From a virus: 32,263 nt of DNA. Where the stretch lies: positions 1 to 32,263 of IMG/VR virus record IMGVR_UViG_3300021085_000122; one strand, given 5' to 3'. The position numbers and the translations under genes were made by a program. Under the pieces are notes generated by a model. The model worked only from the letters and a program-made list of their open reading frames with translations. It was not told the origin of the DNA and ran no database searches. This document shows positions 7,487 through 14,494 of this stretch, piece by piece (position 1 is the first letter of the stretch; each line of letters opens with the position of its first letter).

Positions 7487-8443
7487 TTATTGTGAACTAA
7501 AAAATTTAGAAACAAAATTTTCAATAATAATTTTTACAATATTGTTATTAACGTGTCGTGTTGTATTATCTTCAAATAGCGTAGGTATATCTGTGTGCGC
7601 ACCTACCCATCTAACCATTTCAAAGCTAGGCCAGTAATATACCCGTTTTCTTTGGGTCGTACGAAAGAATTCATCTAAACTTACACGTAATATACTTTTA
7701 CTAACACAATCACTTACCATTGTAGGGCGATCACTAAAGGTTGCATTTAATGGCACAGGACTTAACGTAAAAATTACCGCTGTATCTTTACCTGCGTAAG
7801 TTTGCACTAAATCTACAATGCGTTGCATATTTTCTACATTTTCTTGCACAGTTGATGTTACACACTTATGCTTTGCAGGATCGTACTGAGCAGCAGGTAC
7901 CCCTCGCCAAAATACATTATTTGTTTCTACATCTTTCCAAACTTCACCTAAACCAAATGTGACAACAACTGCACTTACTTCTTTAAAATGTTGTAGTAGT
8001 TTTTGCTGTTCTTGATCTGGTTCCCACTGATAAGCCCCAAGTTCGTTGTCGTTATCATACCAATAAGCATCTGTACTACGGTCACCAGTTAACGCCCATT
8101 CTAAGTACTGTCTAACAGCAAAACTATTATTAAGTCCTTCTGGTACGTTAATATAACTTGTTCCTTTACCGTTAGCGTTTAGCCAATTACGTAGTCTATC
8201 TGCAAAGCAACTGCCCATAGTAACTACTTTATCGTTATCGCCAAATATAGGTGTATCAGGTCCAAACCCTTTGAATACAAACTCTTTTGCCATTGCATCT
8301 AAGTCAGCAAATTGCTCTTTCTTAGCAGGAAAATAATTTACATTGCCTTTATGCCAAGGACTTTTTTCTACTTTAAAATTACCAGCACTTAGTTTAGCAC
8401 TTTTAGGATGGATTGTTATGTTTGCAAATTTATCTTTAGGCAT
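7487..8443 (-). CDS. GSCFA-domain protein (SGNH-like esterase/acyl-modifying candidate)
   Basis: A 318-aa protein with the defining GSCFA block, KVVTMGSCFADRLRNWL, followed by a conserved segment VVVTFGLGEVWKD and a late block VIFTLSPVPLNATFSDRP. GSCFA proteins are related to SGNH/GDSL hydrolases and often occur in exopolysaccharide gene clusters. A role in removing or transferring an acyl group on the glycan is therefore plausible but inferred. The ATG at 8443 (MPKDKFANITIHP) was preferred to the upstream TTG at 8467: AAAGAG lies about 9 nt before it, and it avoids overlap with the methyltransferase gene. No signal peptide is seen, so the protein likely stays in the cytoplasm. Confidence 0.88.
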   Translation of the reverse strand: MPKDKFANITIHPKSAKLSAGNFKVEKSPWHKGNVNYFPAKKEQFADLDAMAKEFVFKGFGPDTPIFGDNDKVVTMGSCFADRLRNWLNANGKGTSYINVPEGLNNSFAVRQYLEWALTGDRSTDAYWYDNDNELGAYQWEPDQEQQKLLQHFKEVSAVVVTFGLGEVWKDVETNNVFWRGVPAAQYDPAKHKCVTSTVQENVENMQRIVDLVQTYAGKDTAVIFTLSPVPLNATFSDRPTMVSDCVSKSILRVSLDEFFRTTQRKRVYYWPSFEMVRWVGAHTDIPTLFEDNTTRHVNNNIVKIIIENFVSKFFSSQ

Positions 8444-8459
8444 ATATTTTTTCTCTTTA

Positions 8460-9011
8460 TTAAACAAATTCTATCTGAACTGTATTATGCTTTTTATATC
8501 TACCAATAGTTTCAATTATATTAATATCTTGATGTTGTTCTTTTCGACGTAGATCAAATATTATTTTAGTATCTTTATGAGAATGTTTTAATATAAAATC
8601 TTTATATGTATTTGCTGGATAATGAAAGCCGCAACTTAATCCGCTATGAATTAAATCAAATTTTATATTATTAGGAAGATTTAAGTCATTTGCATTTAAA
8701 AAATTATAAGACATACCTCTTTCATCCCAAGATTTTTTTAAGTCTGGTATTTTAGAATAAAACGCCATAGATTCTGTAGTTCCGTAGTTAGTAGCTCTTT
8801 TACGAGCTTTTGTAGTATCAAAATCGCCGTCCATAAGCCACAAATCAACATTATGATTCTTTTGAAAAAAATAACTCTCCCAAGCAAATCCGCAACCAAT
8901 ATCTAAAATATTTTTAGGAATCACATCTAAATAATTTTTTACAGTTTCGTACTTTTCTTTTTTAGTATTAACATATTCGTCTTTGATCCACTCGCCGTGC
9001 CAAAAATTCAT
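8460..9011 (-). CDS. Class I SAM-dependent methyltransferase
   Basis: A 183-aa protein with a Rossmann-type SAM-binding start: NILDIGCGFAWES (motif I, residues 34-46) and an acidic strand end VDLWLMDGDFD (motif II). Later, KFDLIHSGLSCGFHYP fits the motif IV strand. It is short for a class I enzyme but has the core. The ATG has GGAG upstream, spanning the end of the preceding glycosyltransferase gene, so translation is likely coupled. Sitting inside a glycan operon, it may methylate a sugar, but nothing in the sequence fixes the substrate. A protein or small-molecule target is also possible. Confidence 0.8.
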   Translation of the reverse strand: MNFWHGEWIKDEYVNTKKEKYETVKNYLDVIPKNILDIGCGFAWESYFFQKNHNVDLWLMDGDFDTTKARKRATNYGTTESMAFYSKIPDLKKSWDERGMSYNFLNANDLNLPNNIKFDLIHSGLSCGFHYPANTYKDFILKHSHKDTKIIFDLRRKEQHQDINIIETIGRYKKHNTVQIEFV

Positions 9012-9014
9012 AAT

Positions 9015-9941
9015 TTAATCTCCATATAATTTTAATAAATGAAACCAAGGATCGCCCTTTGCAATTTCATCTTCTCGCCATTGGCAGTATCCTAAGTTAT
9101 TTAACCATTTTTGTCTTTCATATATTTTAGGATTTTCAATATCTTTTAAATCTTTGTTACTACAATCCCAGGCCATCGAACTAGCACACATACTAAATGT
9201 AGGAATACCTTCGCATATACTTTCAGTTAGTGCATTTGAATTAAATCCTACTACAGCATATGCATCTTTAAAGTCTTTGTACAATCCGTCTCCACCTTCA
9301 AGTGCTCCTTGACCACTACGGCTCCCAAGAGTATTTGTACTAAGATCAATATCAAAATCTTTTAATGCTTCTAATTGTCGATCTTGACGTAAAGGATGCA
9401 TACGTACACGTATAGGGCGATCAGTATATTTTTTAATTTCATTTAATGTAAACTCAACAAAGTTTTTATACGACCCGTGCTGTGCTAATAAGTTTTTTAA
9501 ACTGCTATCTCCTGGCCGTTGCAAAATTAAAAGTATATATTCGCCTGTTGTACGCCAAGGTTTAATTTGTATATTTTGATCTCGTTGTATACGATGCCAC
9601 CTGTCAGGTGGAGAGTTTTCATTACAATAGTTCCCTTCGTTTTGGAAATAACTAGTCCAACTATATCTATGATATGATCCCGGAACTCCTCTAGGTAATG
9701 CATTACGTCGAAATATCGGAGCTTCAGCAACTATAAAAGGCTTACCGCTGTCTATAATGTATTGATAATATTTTTGGAACTTTTTATTCTTTTGGCCAAT
9801 TATGTTGTGTTGTAAAAATACTTCTGCTTCTTCGAGTCCAGCTTTATCGTTCCAAGATACTAACTTAAAGTTAGGAAACTTAGGTATAGGATGATTCCTA
9901 TACATTTCTTTAATAGCTACTACCAAACTATGTTTGTTCAT
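9015..9941 (-). CDS. GT-B-like (KpsC/TagF-like) paralog 4
   Basis: A 308-aa paralog, closest in its joint region to the gene at 1448-2326 (IKPWRTTGEYILLILQRPG against LKPWRTDGEYILICGQ) and in its C-terminus to 4053-4979 (LKDIENPKIYERQKWLNNLG). Other family marks are DRPIRVRMHPLRQDR (R-x-HP) and AYAVVGFNSNALTESICEGIP. The N-terminal half carries GKPFIVAEAPIF, like NKPVIVLEVGG in paralog 1. The initiator ATG has only a weak, distant purine stretch (ACGAGG) upstream. It is probably cytoplasmic and involved in glycan assembly; donor and acceptor are unknown. Confidence 0.77.
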   Translation of the reverse strand: MNKHSLVVAIKEMYRNHPIPKFPNFKLVSWNDKAGLEEAEVFLQHNIIGQKNKKFQKYYQYIIDSGKPFIVAEAPIFRRNALPRGVPGSYHRYSWTSYFQNEGNYCNENSPPDRWHRIQRDQNIQIKPWRTTGEYILLILQRPGDSSLKNLLAQHGSYKNFVEFTLNEIKKYTDRPIRVRMHPLRQDRQLEALKDFDIDLSTNTLGSRSGQGALEGGDGLYKDFKDAYAVVGFNSNALTESICEGIPTFSMCASSMAWDCSNKDLKDIENPKIYERQKWLNNLGYCQWREDEIAKGDPWFHLLKLYGD

Positions 9942-9961
9942 ATTATATATCGAACCTCGTA

Positions 9962-10705
9962 TTATAATTTATGTCTTTTAATAAACTTCTGTTGCCAACG
10001 TTTTTTCTGATCGCCTTTGTTATGAACCATTTTATCTTTAAGAACACTACTGCTCACAGGATGTTTATTTGATTCTGTATTAGCATTTAAGTTTAAAAAT
10101 TGACTTTGGTCTTCATAACTTAATCGTAGTTGATAAAATATCCAACTGTCGTGTGTTTCTCTATAATTATCTAAACCGTTTAAGTATGTGTCTTCAAATT
10201 TTTGTAAAAAAGTTTTAGTGAAATCATTTTTTAAATTATATCCCATAACGCCGCACTCGTCGTATTCTGAAGGCCTGCCTAGATAAGCTATTGACTTATT
10301 CTTAGGAAAGGCGTTATTAAGAAATTTTTCATCAATGTTATCAAACATTAATATATCAGCATCTAACCAAATAAGATACTCGGATTGTCTTTGAGATTCT
10401 TTAAATACTGCAAAAGTTTTATGTGCAAACTTAATACCGTTGTATCTAAATGCTCTTGGATATTCTTCTTTTGTTCCGTTGTAATGGGGATTGTCTTTGT
10501 GTGTATTAATAAAATTTACTAATTTAGGACACTCGTTGTACAAGTTATAGAATGTTAAACGAGGATGAGAATAATCTATTTTGTCTTCGCTGTAAATAAC
10601 TATATTAACATTTGCTGGCAAACGCTGTATCCAAGTTTCAATATTTACTTTACTAATTTCGTCCCAATATTTTTTATTTAAACTAGTAACTATAGTATAA
10701 ATCAT
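9962..10705 (-). CDS. GT-A glycosyltransferase, minus-strand paralog of the gene at 2368-3210
   Basis: A 247-aa GT-A-type enzyme with EYLIWLDADILMFD (DAD at residues 115-117), YLGRPSEYDECGVMGYNL and THDSWIF. These blocks recur in the plus-strand gene at 2368-3210. The C-terminal HPVSSSVLKDKMVHNKG parallels HPLINGVLGKWMDHMKG there. The start is ATG 10705 (MIYTIVTSL), with GGAGAA about 9 nt upstream and a TAATG overlap with the preceding glycosyltransferase. The open frame reaches a TTG at 10720, but that start has no support. Two successive coupled GT-A genes here suggest consecutive sugar additions. Confidence 0.83.
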   Translation of the reverse strand: MIYTIVTSLNKKYWDEISKVNIETWIQRLPANVNIVIYSEDKIDYSHPRLTFYNLYNECPKLVNFINTHKDNPHYNGTKEEYPRAFRYNGIKFAHKTFAVFKESQRQSEYLIWLDADILMFDNIDEKFLNNAFPKNKSIAYLGRPSEYDECGVMGYNLKNDFTKTFLQKFEDTYLNGLDNYRETHDSWIFYQLRLSYEDQSQFLNLNANTESNKHPVSSSVLKDKMVHNKGDQKKRWQQKFIKRHKL

Positions 10706-11394
10706 TATATGTTTCTCCAATATTTAAGTACCCAAGGGTTATTTTGAAATTCTTGTCTATGAAGTTTATTTGTTTTTCCTACACAAACTAAAATTTTACT
10801 ATCGGGGTGCGGAACAGTATCATATTCAAATCTTTGAAACCAATTTCTATTTACAGTTTCATTCATAGGACGGAATGGTTTATTATCTTCTAAAAATGCT
10901 TGATCGCCATACCTCGATTTTTTAGAATATTTCCTCTGATAATATTTTGGATCGGCAATATATTTCCCCCATAAATCATTATGCTTGCCTTCAAAATAAA
11001 TTATACCACTGCCAAACCCGCTACGTCTTGAATTACCTAAAAGCATAAAAGGATTGCCTTTAAACTTTCTAACCATTTCGTCTAAGTCTCCACATATAAT
11101 CATATCTAAATCAATATAAAGAACAGGACGCTTAAACAATTTTGGTCTAAACAATTCTAACTTTGCCCACCAGCCCGGTGTTTCAGTTGGTTCTCCGATC
11201 AACTTAATAGTGTTAGTTTCGACATCGTCTCTGTCAGTTAAGCATACAAAATCATGTGGCATTTTAAGAAAGTTGTCTACACCTTTCTTAAGTCTAACAA
11301 CATCGTCGTTGCCGTAAACTTTTTGCTTATTAGGATTTTTATTTTTGCCCGGAGTGCGTAATACACAGGCTATAGTGATTTCACTTTGCTTCAT
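10705..11394 (-). CDS. GT-A glycosyltransferase (first island gene after uvsY)
   Basis: A 229-aa GT-A-type protein. TPGWWAKLELFRPKLF precedes VLYIDLDMIICGDLDE with the DxD motif DLD at residues 95-97, and SGFGSGIIYFEG and RYGDQAFLED follow, as in GT8-like families. It is unlike the other GT-A pair in the island, so it probably adds a different sugar. It is the first gene of the island in transcription order. The late octamer GATAAATA is 5 nt before its ATG and no ribosome binding site is visible. It ends in a TAATG overlap with the next glycosyltransferase gene. Confidence 0.83.
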   Translation of the reverse strand: MKQSEITIACVLRTPGKNKNPNKQKVYGNDDVVRLKKGVDNFLKMPHDFVCLTDRDDVETNTIKLIGEPTETPGWWAKLELFRPKLFKRPVLYIDLDMIICGDLDEMVRKFKGNPFMLLGNSRRSGFGSGIIYFEGKHNDLWGKYIADPKYYQRKYSKKSRYGDQAFLEDNKPFRPMNETVNRNWFQRFEYDTVPHPDSKILVCVGKTNKLHRQEFQNNPWVLKYWRNI

Positions 11395-11399
11395 GAAAA

Positions 11400-11407
11400 T
11401 ATTTATC
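11400..11407 (-). promoter_or_regulatory. Late-promoter octamer GATAAATA opening the glycan island
   Basis: The octamer is on the minus strand, 5 nt before the ATG at 11394, with no Shine-Dalgarno sequence in the gap (TTTTC). With T4-type spacing (octamer at -13 to -6) transcription would begin at the A of the ATG. This makes the island's first genes late genes. Confidence 0.6.
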
Positions 11408-11461
11408 TACGCACATACTGGATATAAACATATGTGGTAAAGAGGAAACAAACAGTTACTT

Positions 11462-11917
11462 TTAAAGACTAGCGTCTTCCATACCTGCTACTCTTAGCTT
11501 GACTACGTTTGTGATTTGCCATTGCTTTTGATCAAGTGCTTTGAGTACACCTAACCACTTGTTACGCATTAGCGCAAACTCGTTAATAATCTTTTCGTAA
11601 TCAACAACGTCTGCCTCGCCGTCAACGTATTTTTCTACGTCACGACTAGACAGAGCTCGTTGATAGTTTTCTAAGTATTTTTTAAAGTATGAACTACGCA
11701 ACCTGCGTAGCTCAATATTTAGATAGTGTAAGATTGCTTCAATCTCTTGAAGTTGGTTAAAGCGATGTTCAACAATGCCTGGCATGCTTGCAGCCGCACG
11801 TTCAACATTACCAACTAGCTTACATTCATTACGAGCGTCTCCTAGTTCATTTTCAAAATGTGCAACTGCTTGCGGTATCTTACCCACATCACGACTTACT
11901 TCGCTATACCAACCCAT
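11462..11917 (-). CDS. uvsY: UvsY-like recombination mediator
   Basis: In T4, UvsY binds ssDNA, gp32 and UvsX and loads UvsX onto gp32-coated DNA. This 151-aa protein has the size and helical character of the family. The C-terminal half, YFKKYLENYQ then VDYEKIINEFALMRNKWLG and QWQITNVVKLRVAGMED, parallels the T4 UvsY segment that ends in HIQDMRAFEAG. Its place two genes after uvsX, four bases after a small acidic gene in the same operon, supports the assignment. Overall similarity to T4 UvsY is weak, and I rely on the marine-phage form of the family and on context. GGGA lies upstream of the ATG. Confidence 0.72.
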   Translation of the reverse strand: MGWYSEVSRDVGKIPQAVAHFENELGDARNECKLVGNVERAAASMPGIVEHRFNQLQEIEAILHYLNIELRRLRSSYFKKYLENYQRALSSRDVEKYVDGEADVVDYEKIINEFALMRNKWLGVLKALDQKQWQITNVVKLRVAGMEDASL

Positions 11918-11920
11918 AAA

Positions 11921-12151
11921 TTAATCCCAATCTTCTTCTTCATCCACTGCGTCAGTTTCGTCAATGTCTAGATAATAATGAATAGCATCATCTAGTGCAT
12001 TATCACTGCCTAGTGCAGATTGTAGTGTATCATCTCCTGTACCCATATCGGCTAACAAGTCTACAAAGCGTTCAGCTGCCATTTCAATATGTTTTTTATC
12101 AAGATATTCTTTAAACATATTCCATACATCTACGATCTGTTCTTCTTCCAT
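11921..12151 (-). CDS. Small acidic protein between uvsX and uvsY
   Basis: A 76-aa protein, strongly acidic, with a run of Asp/Glu at its end (DAVDEEEDWD). Its N-terminal half reads as amphipathic helix (VWNMFKEYLDKKHIEMAAERFVDLL). It has a good GAGGAG site, starts four bases after uvsX and ends four bases before uvsY. I do not recognise a function. Its acidic tail recalls the C-terminal tails of ssDNA-binding proteins, and a role in the recombination machinery is suggested only by position. Confidence 0.82.
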   Translation of the reverse strand: MEEEQIVDVWNMFKEYLDKKHIEMAAERFVDLLADMGTGDDTLQSALGSDNALDDAIHYYLDIDETDAVDEEEDWD

Positions 12152-12154
12152 AAC

Positions 12155-13243
12155 TTACTCCTCGGCTGTCTGTAGTTCGTCAATGTCAACATCATCAGTA
12201 ACATCATCATCGGTATTTACCACTTCTGATTCTTTTACTAGATAATCTGACATAACTTTGTCGAGGTTCTCTCCAATCCACTTTTTACGATAATCAAGGA
12301 TTTCTTCACCATCAAGTGTAGTGTACGCAAGTCTATTGCCTTGCTTTTTAATAATGTCTTTTGCTTCAAACAATTCAAGCAAACCACTATAAGGATTCAT
12401 TCCTGTTGAGTAAGGAATCTTTACCTGTACACCTTCAAACGGTTTTGCATAACGTGTTTTCATAACCTTACAGCCAGCACGGATACCCATAACCTGACTG
12501 ATCTTGTTACCATCTTCGTCTTCTTTTAGCTTCATCTTTTTCATTGCAACAACAATACTTGATGCATATATAAAGCCTGAACCACCACTAATCTTATCAT
12601 CTGGATCAAACATATCCTGTGATGCATAAGTGTGGTTAGTACATACTAATCCTACGTTTAATGAACCAATCATATTAACTGTATTACGAACAAGTGATGT
12701 TAATTGCTTGGGCTTACGACCCATATCACCTTTCATATCACCTTTGTTAAACTGATCAATATCAGTAGGTGTTAGTAACATACCTAAACTGTCAACTACA
12801 AACAATACTTTAGGACGGTCTTCTTCATCCATTGCTTTGTAGTCTGTAATAAATGTTGACAATGTTTTAGCAACATCGTCAATCATTGACATATTCAGTT
12901 TTAATAGTTTTTCTTCTGATGTGTCAACATCAAGTGCATGTAACCAGCTTTCGTCAAGTGCATTCTCCGAGTCAATTAATACTACAAAGATACCTTGTTC
13001 TTGTGCTGCCTTTACAATGTTACCTGAACAGATATAAGATTTACCTGCACCAGATTCACCAGCAAACACAGTTACCTTACCGAGTGGAACACCTTTGTGA
13101 AAGTCGCCACTAATAAGATAGTTTAGTGCATAGTTTCCTGTGCTGATCCAGTCTTTAGGATCGTTAAAACCGCTACTCATTCCTGAGATGGATTTAGTTA
13201 AGTCCTTACGGAACTTAGTCGGATCGAATGATTTATTCGCCAT
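12155..13243 (-). CDS. uvsX: UvsX RecA-like recombinase
   Basis: UvsX is the phage RecA homologue; it coats ssDNA, pairs homologous strands and primes recombination-dependent replication. The 362-aa protein has Walker A GESGAGKS (62-69), the catalytic-strand segment VVLIDSENALDE (88-99), Walker B VLFVVDSLGML (146-156), and LVCTNHTYASQDMFDPDDKISGGSG, which is the L2/ATP-sensing region typical of UvsX. The C-terminal tail is acidic (TDDDVTDDVDIDE), as in T4. AGGAGA sits before the ATG. It follows gp32 and leads into the small acidic gene and uvsY. A large potential RNA structure lies in the gap between gp32 and uvsX. Confidence 0.96.
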   Translation of the reverse strand: MANKSFDPTKFRKDLTKSISGMSSGFNDPKDWISTGNYALNYLISGDFHKGVPLGKVTVFAGESGAGKSYICSGNIVKAAQEQGIFVVLIDSENALDESWLHALDVDTSEEKLLKLNMSMIDDVAKTLSTFITDYKAMDEEDRPKVLFVVDSLGMLLTPTDIDQFNKGDMKGDMGRKPKQLTSLVRNTVNMIGSLNVGLVCTNHTYASQDMFDPDDKISGGSGFIYASSIVVAMKKMKLKEDEDGNKISQVMGIRAGCKVMKTRYAKPFEGVQVKIPYSTGMNPYSGLLELFEAKDIIKKQGNRLAYTTLDGEEILDYRKKWIGENLDKVMSDYLVKESEVVNTDDDVTDDVDIDELQTAEE

Positions 13244-13264
13244 ATTATTCTCCTATCTAAAAAG

Positions 13265-13336
13265 TGCTTCTACTAACGTTTGGAACGTTGACAGGTAAAC
13301 CATGAATCTCTGTTACCGGTTTAGTTAGTAGAAGCA
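13265..13336. other. 13-bp inverted repeat with nested hairpins between gp32 and uvsX
   Basis: TGCTTCTACTAAC (13265-13277) and GTTAGTAGAAGCA (13324-13336) are perfect inverted repeats enclosing 46 nt. Inside, TAAACC (13296-13301) can pair with GGTTTA (13318-13323), and AACGTT (13275-13280) with AACGTT (13284-13289), the latter competing with the outer stem. On the minus strand the outer stem is followed by CTTTTTAG, so it may act as a partial terminator or attenuator after gp32, or as an mRNA stabiliser or processing site. It takes up most of the 104-base gap. Confidence 0.55.
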
Positions 13337-13347
13337 TTGCTATTTTA

Positions 13348-14322
13348 TTACGATTGACGTGCTCTGATCATTGCTAGAATGTCTTCTGCTTTACCTGCTT
13401 CTGCTGGTGCCGCCTCAGTTGCTTCTGCTGGTGCCGCTACTGGTGCCGCTTCTGCTACTGGAGCAGTTGCTTCTGCTGGTGCCGCTTCTGGTGTTGTCGC
13501 TTTAGGTGTCGCTACTGGATCACCTGTACGTTGTGCCATTCCTGCTGGACGGAAGTATTGTCCCCAACGATCCATGTCAAATGCTTCACCATCTACTGAT
13601 GCTTCAAACATTTCTTTCATGACTTTTTGTTCCACATCGCCTGGCTTTTTAGGTAGGAAGTCTCCTAGATTAAATAACCCATTAGCGTTAACTGCGTTCA
13701 TTTGTGCATCGTCTAACGGACGCTCTCTACGTGCCCAATTACTTGTGCTATAGTCTGCGTATCCACCTTTGGATGTTTTGTTTAGACGGAAGTCTACACC
13801 TGCTGTATAATCAGTTGGCAATTCTTCCATGTCAGGATCCATAAGAGCTGCTTTAATAATATTAAAGATTTGCGGACCAATAATAAATCTACGGATTGGA
13901 TTTTCCGGAGTTGTGTCCTCTGCTAATGGATTGTCTGTTACAAAGCCTTGGAAAATATACGAACGCTTTTTCCAATACTTACGACCCATGTCTTCTAAAC
14001 TTGGATCTTTAAACCAACCACGTACTTCGTTGAGAATATCACATGTCTCTCCATACATTTCCATACATGGAATTTGTACTTGTACTGGACGTGAGTCAGT
14101 TTGTCCTTTAACTCCAGCAAACGGTAATTTAATTACCAAACGCTCTTGCCAAAAGAAAGTGTTATCAGCGTTGCCATCAGGAAGGAAACGTAGAGTTGCG
14201 CTCTCGCCTTCTTTGATATTCCAAAATGGGTAAATGCTGTTGTCGCCACCGCCTGAACTGCGGTTATTGCTTCCTGCTTCTTGCTCTTTGAGCTTCGCTC
14301 GGATTTCTGCTAATGATGCCAT
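13348..14322 (-). CDS. 32: gp32-like single-stranded DNA-binding protein
   Basis: T4 gp32 coats ssDNA in replication, recombination and repair, and contacts UvsX, UvsY and the replisome through its acidic tail. This 324-aa protein has the same design: a short basic N-terminus (LAEIRAKLKEQ), then IYPFWNIKEGESATLRFLPDG at the start of the OB-fold core, then VQIPCMEMYGETCDIL where T4 has its zinc ligands. Only two cysteines are there, so zinc binding may be lost or altered. The tail (about 270-312) is an Ala/Pro/Glu-rich linker made by DNA repeats, ending in EDILAMIRARQS. AGGAGG precedes the ATG, and a perfect sigma70-type promoter lies about 90 bp upstream. It is the first gene of the recombination operon. 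Confidence 0.92.
   Translation of the reverse strand: MASLAEIRAKLKEQEAGSNNRSSGGGDNSIYPFWNIKEGESATLRFLPDGNADNTFFWQERLVIKLPFAGVKGQTDSRPVQVQIPCMEMYGETCDILNEVRGWFKDPSLEDMGRKYWKKRSYIFQGFVTDNPLAEDTTPENPIRRFIIGPQIFNIIKAALMDPDMEELPTDYTAGVDFRLNKTSKGGYADYSTSNWARRERPLDDAQMNAVNANGLFNLGDFLPKKPGDVEQKVMKEMFEASVDGEAFDMDRWGQYFRPAGMAQRTGDPVATPKATTPEAAPAEATAPVAEAAPVAAPAEATEAAPAEAGKAEDILAMIRARQS
13397..13485. repeat. Short direct repeats coding the Ala-rich gp32 tail
   Basis: The 17-mer GCTTCTGCTGGTGCCGC occurs identically at 13397-13413, 13421-13437 and 13469-13485. The last two copies share longer flanks (13416-13438 and 13464-13486). They encode AAPAEA-like units. Such an array can gain or lose units by slippage, so the tail length may vary among relatives. 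Confidence 0.85.
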
Positions 14323-14354
14323 AATTAATGCCTCCTATATATGCCTTTATGGTT

Positions 14355-14382
14355 GTAGCTACATTGCTACTTGTTATCAAGT
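14355..14382 (-). promoter_or_regulatory. Paired small hairpins in the gp32 mRNA leader
   Basis: GTAGC (14355-14359) pairs with GCTAC (14366-14370), and ACTTG (14369-14373) pairs with CAAGT (14378-14382); the two share bases 14369-14370. A second GTAGC copy at 14395-14399 offers an alternative partner for GCTAC. T4 gp32 represses its own translation through a leader pseudoknot, so this region is a candidate for similar control. Stems are only 5 bp. Confidence 0.35.
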
Positions 14383-14408
14383 GCCTATTTGTTTGTAGCA
14401 CAGTTCTT

Positions 14409-14437
14409 ATTATATGCTATTCTACAAACAATGTCAA
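14409..14437 (-). promoter_or_regulatory. Perfect-consensus sigma70 promoter for gp32-uvsX-uvsY
   Basis: On the minus strand TTGACA (14437-14432) and TATAAT (14414-14409) are separated by exactly 17 bp. Both hexamers match the bacterial housekeeping consensus at every base. Transcription would start near 14402, giving a leader of about 80 nt before gp32. This points to strong early transcription of the recombination genes by unmodified host RNA polymerase. Confidence 0.85.
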
Positions 14438-14465
14438 GTCTTTTTTAAAGAAAAACTTAAAACTT

Positions 14466-14484
14466 ATTGGATTTATTGTCCAAT
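14466..14484 (-). terminator. Weak hairpin after the 696-aa gene
   Basis: ATTGGA (14466-14471) and TCCAAT (14479-14484) form a 6-bp stem with a 7-nt loop just past the stop codon of the gene ending at 14490. On the minus strand it is followed by AAGTTTTAAGTTTTTC, an interrupted U-tract. It may be a weak terminator separating late and early units. Confidence 0.35.
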
Positions 14485-14486
14485 TC

Positions 14487-14494
14487 TATTTATC
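14487..14494 (-). promoter_or_regulatory. Late-promoter octamer GATAAATA before gp32
   Basis: Minus-strand octamer overlapping the stop codon of the upstream gene. If active it would give gp32 and uvsX a late transcript with a long leader, in addition to the sigma70-type promoter at 14409-14437. Confidence 0.4.

Noticed and set aside
9527-9730. 67-aa open frame on the minus strand within the GT-B-like gene
   Set aside because: Other reading frame of a well supported gene; no ribosome site.
1448-11394. DNA hypermodification by glycosyltransferases (as in T4 glucosylated hydroxymethylcytosine)
   Set aside because: No hydroxymethylase, dCTPase or base-modifying enzyme is in the window, and the transferases have capsule/teichoic-type motifs. 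A kinase alone is not evidence for it.
13379-13753. 124-aa Ala/Ser/Gly-rich open frame on the plus strand
   Set aside because: It is the antisense of the repeat-coded gp32 tail.
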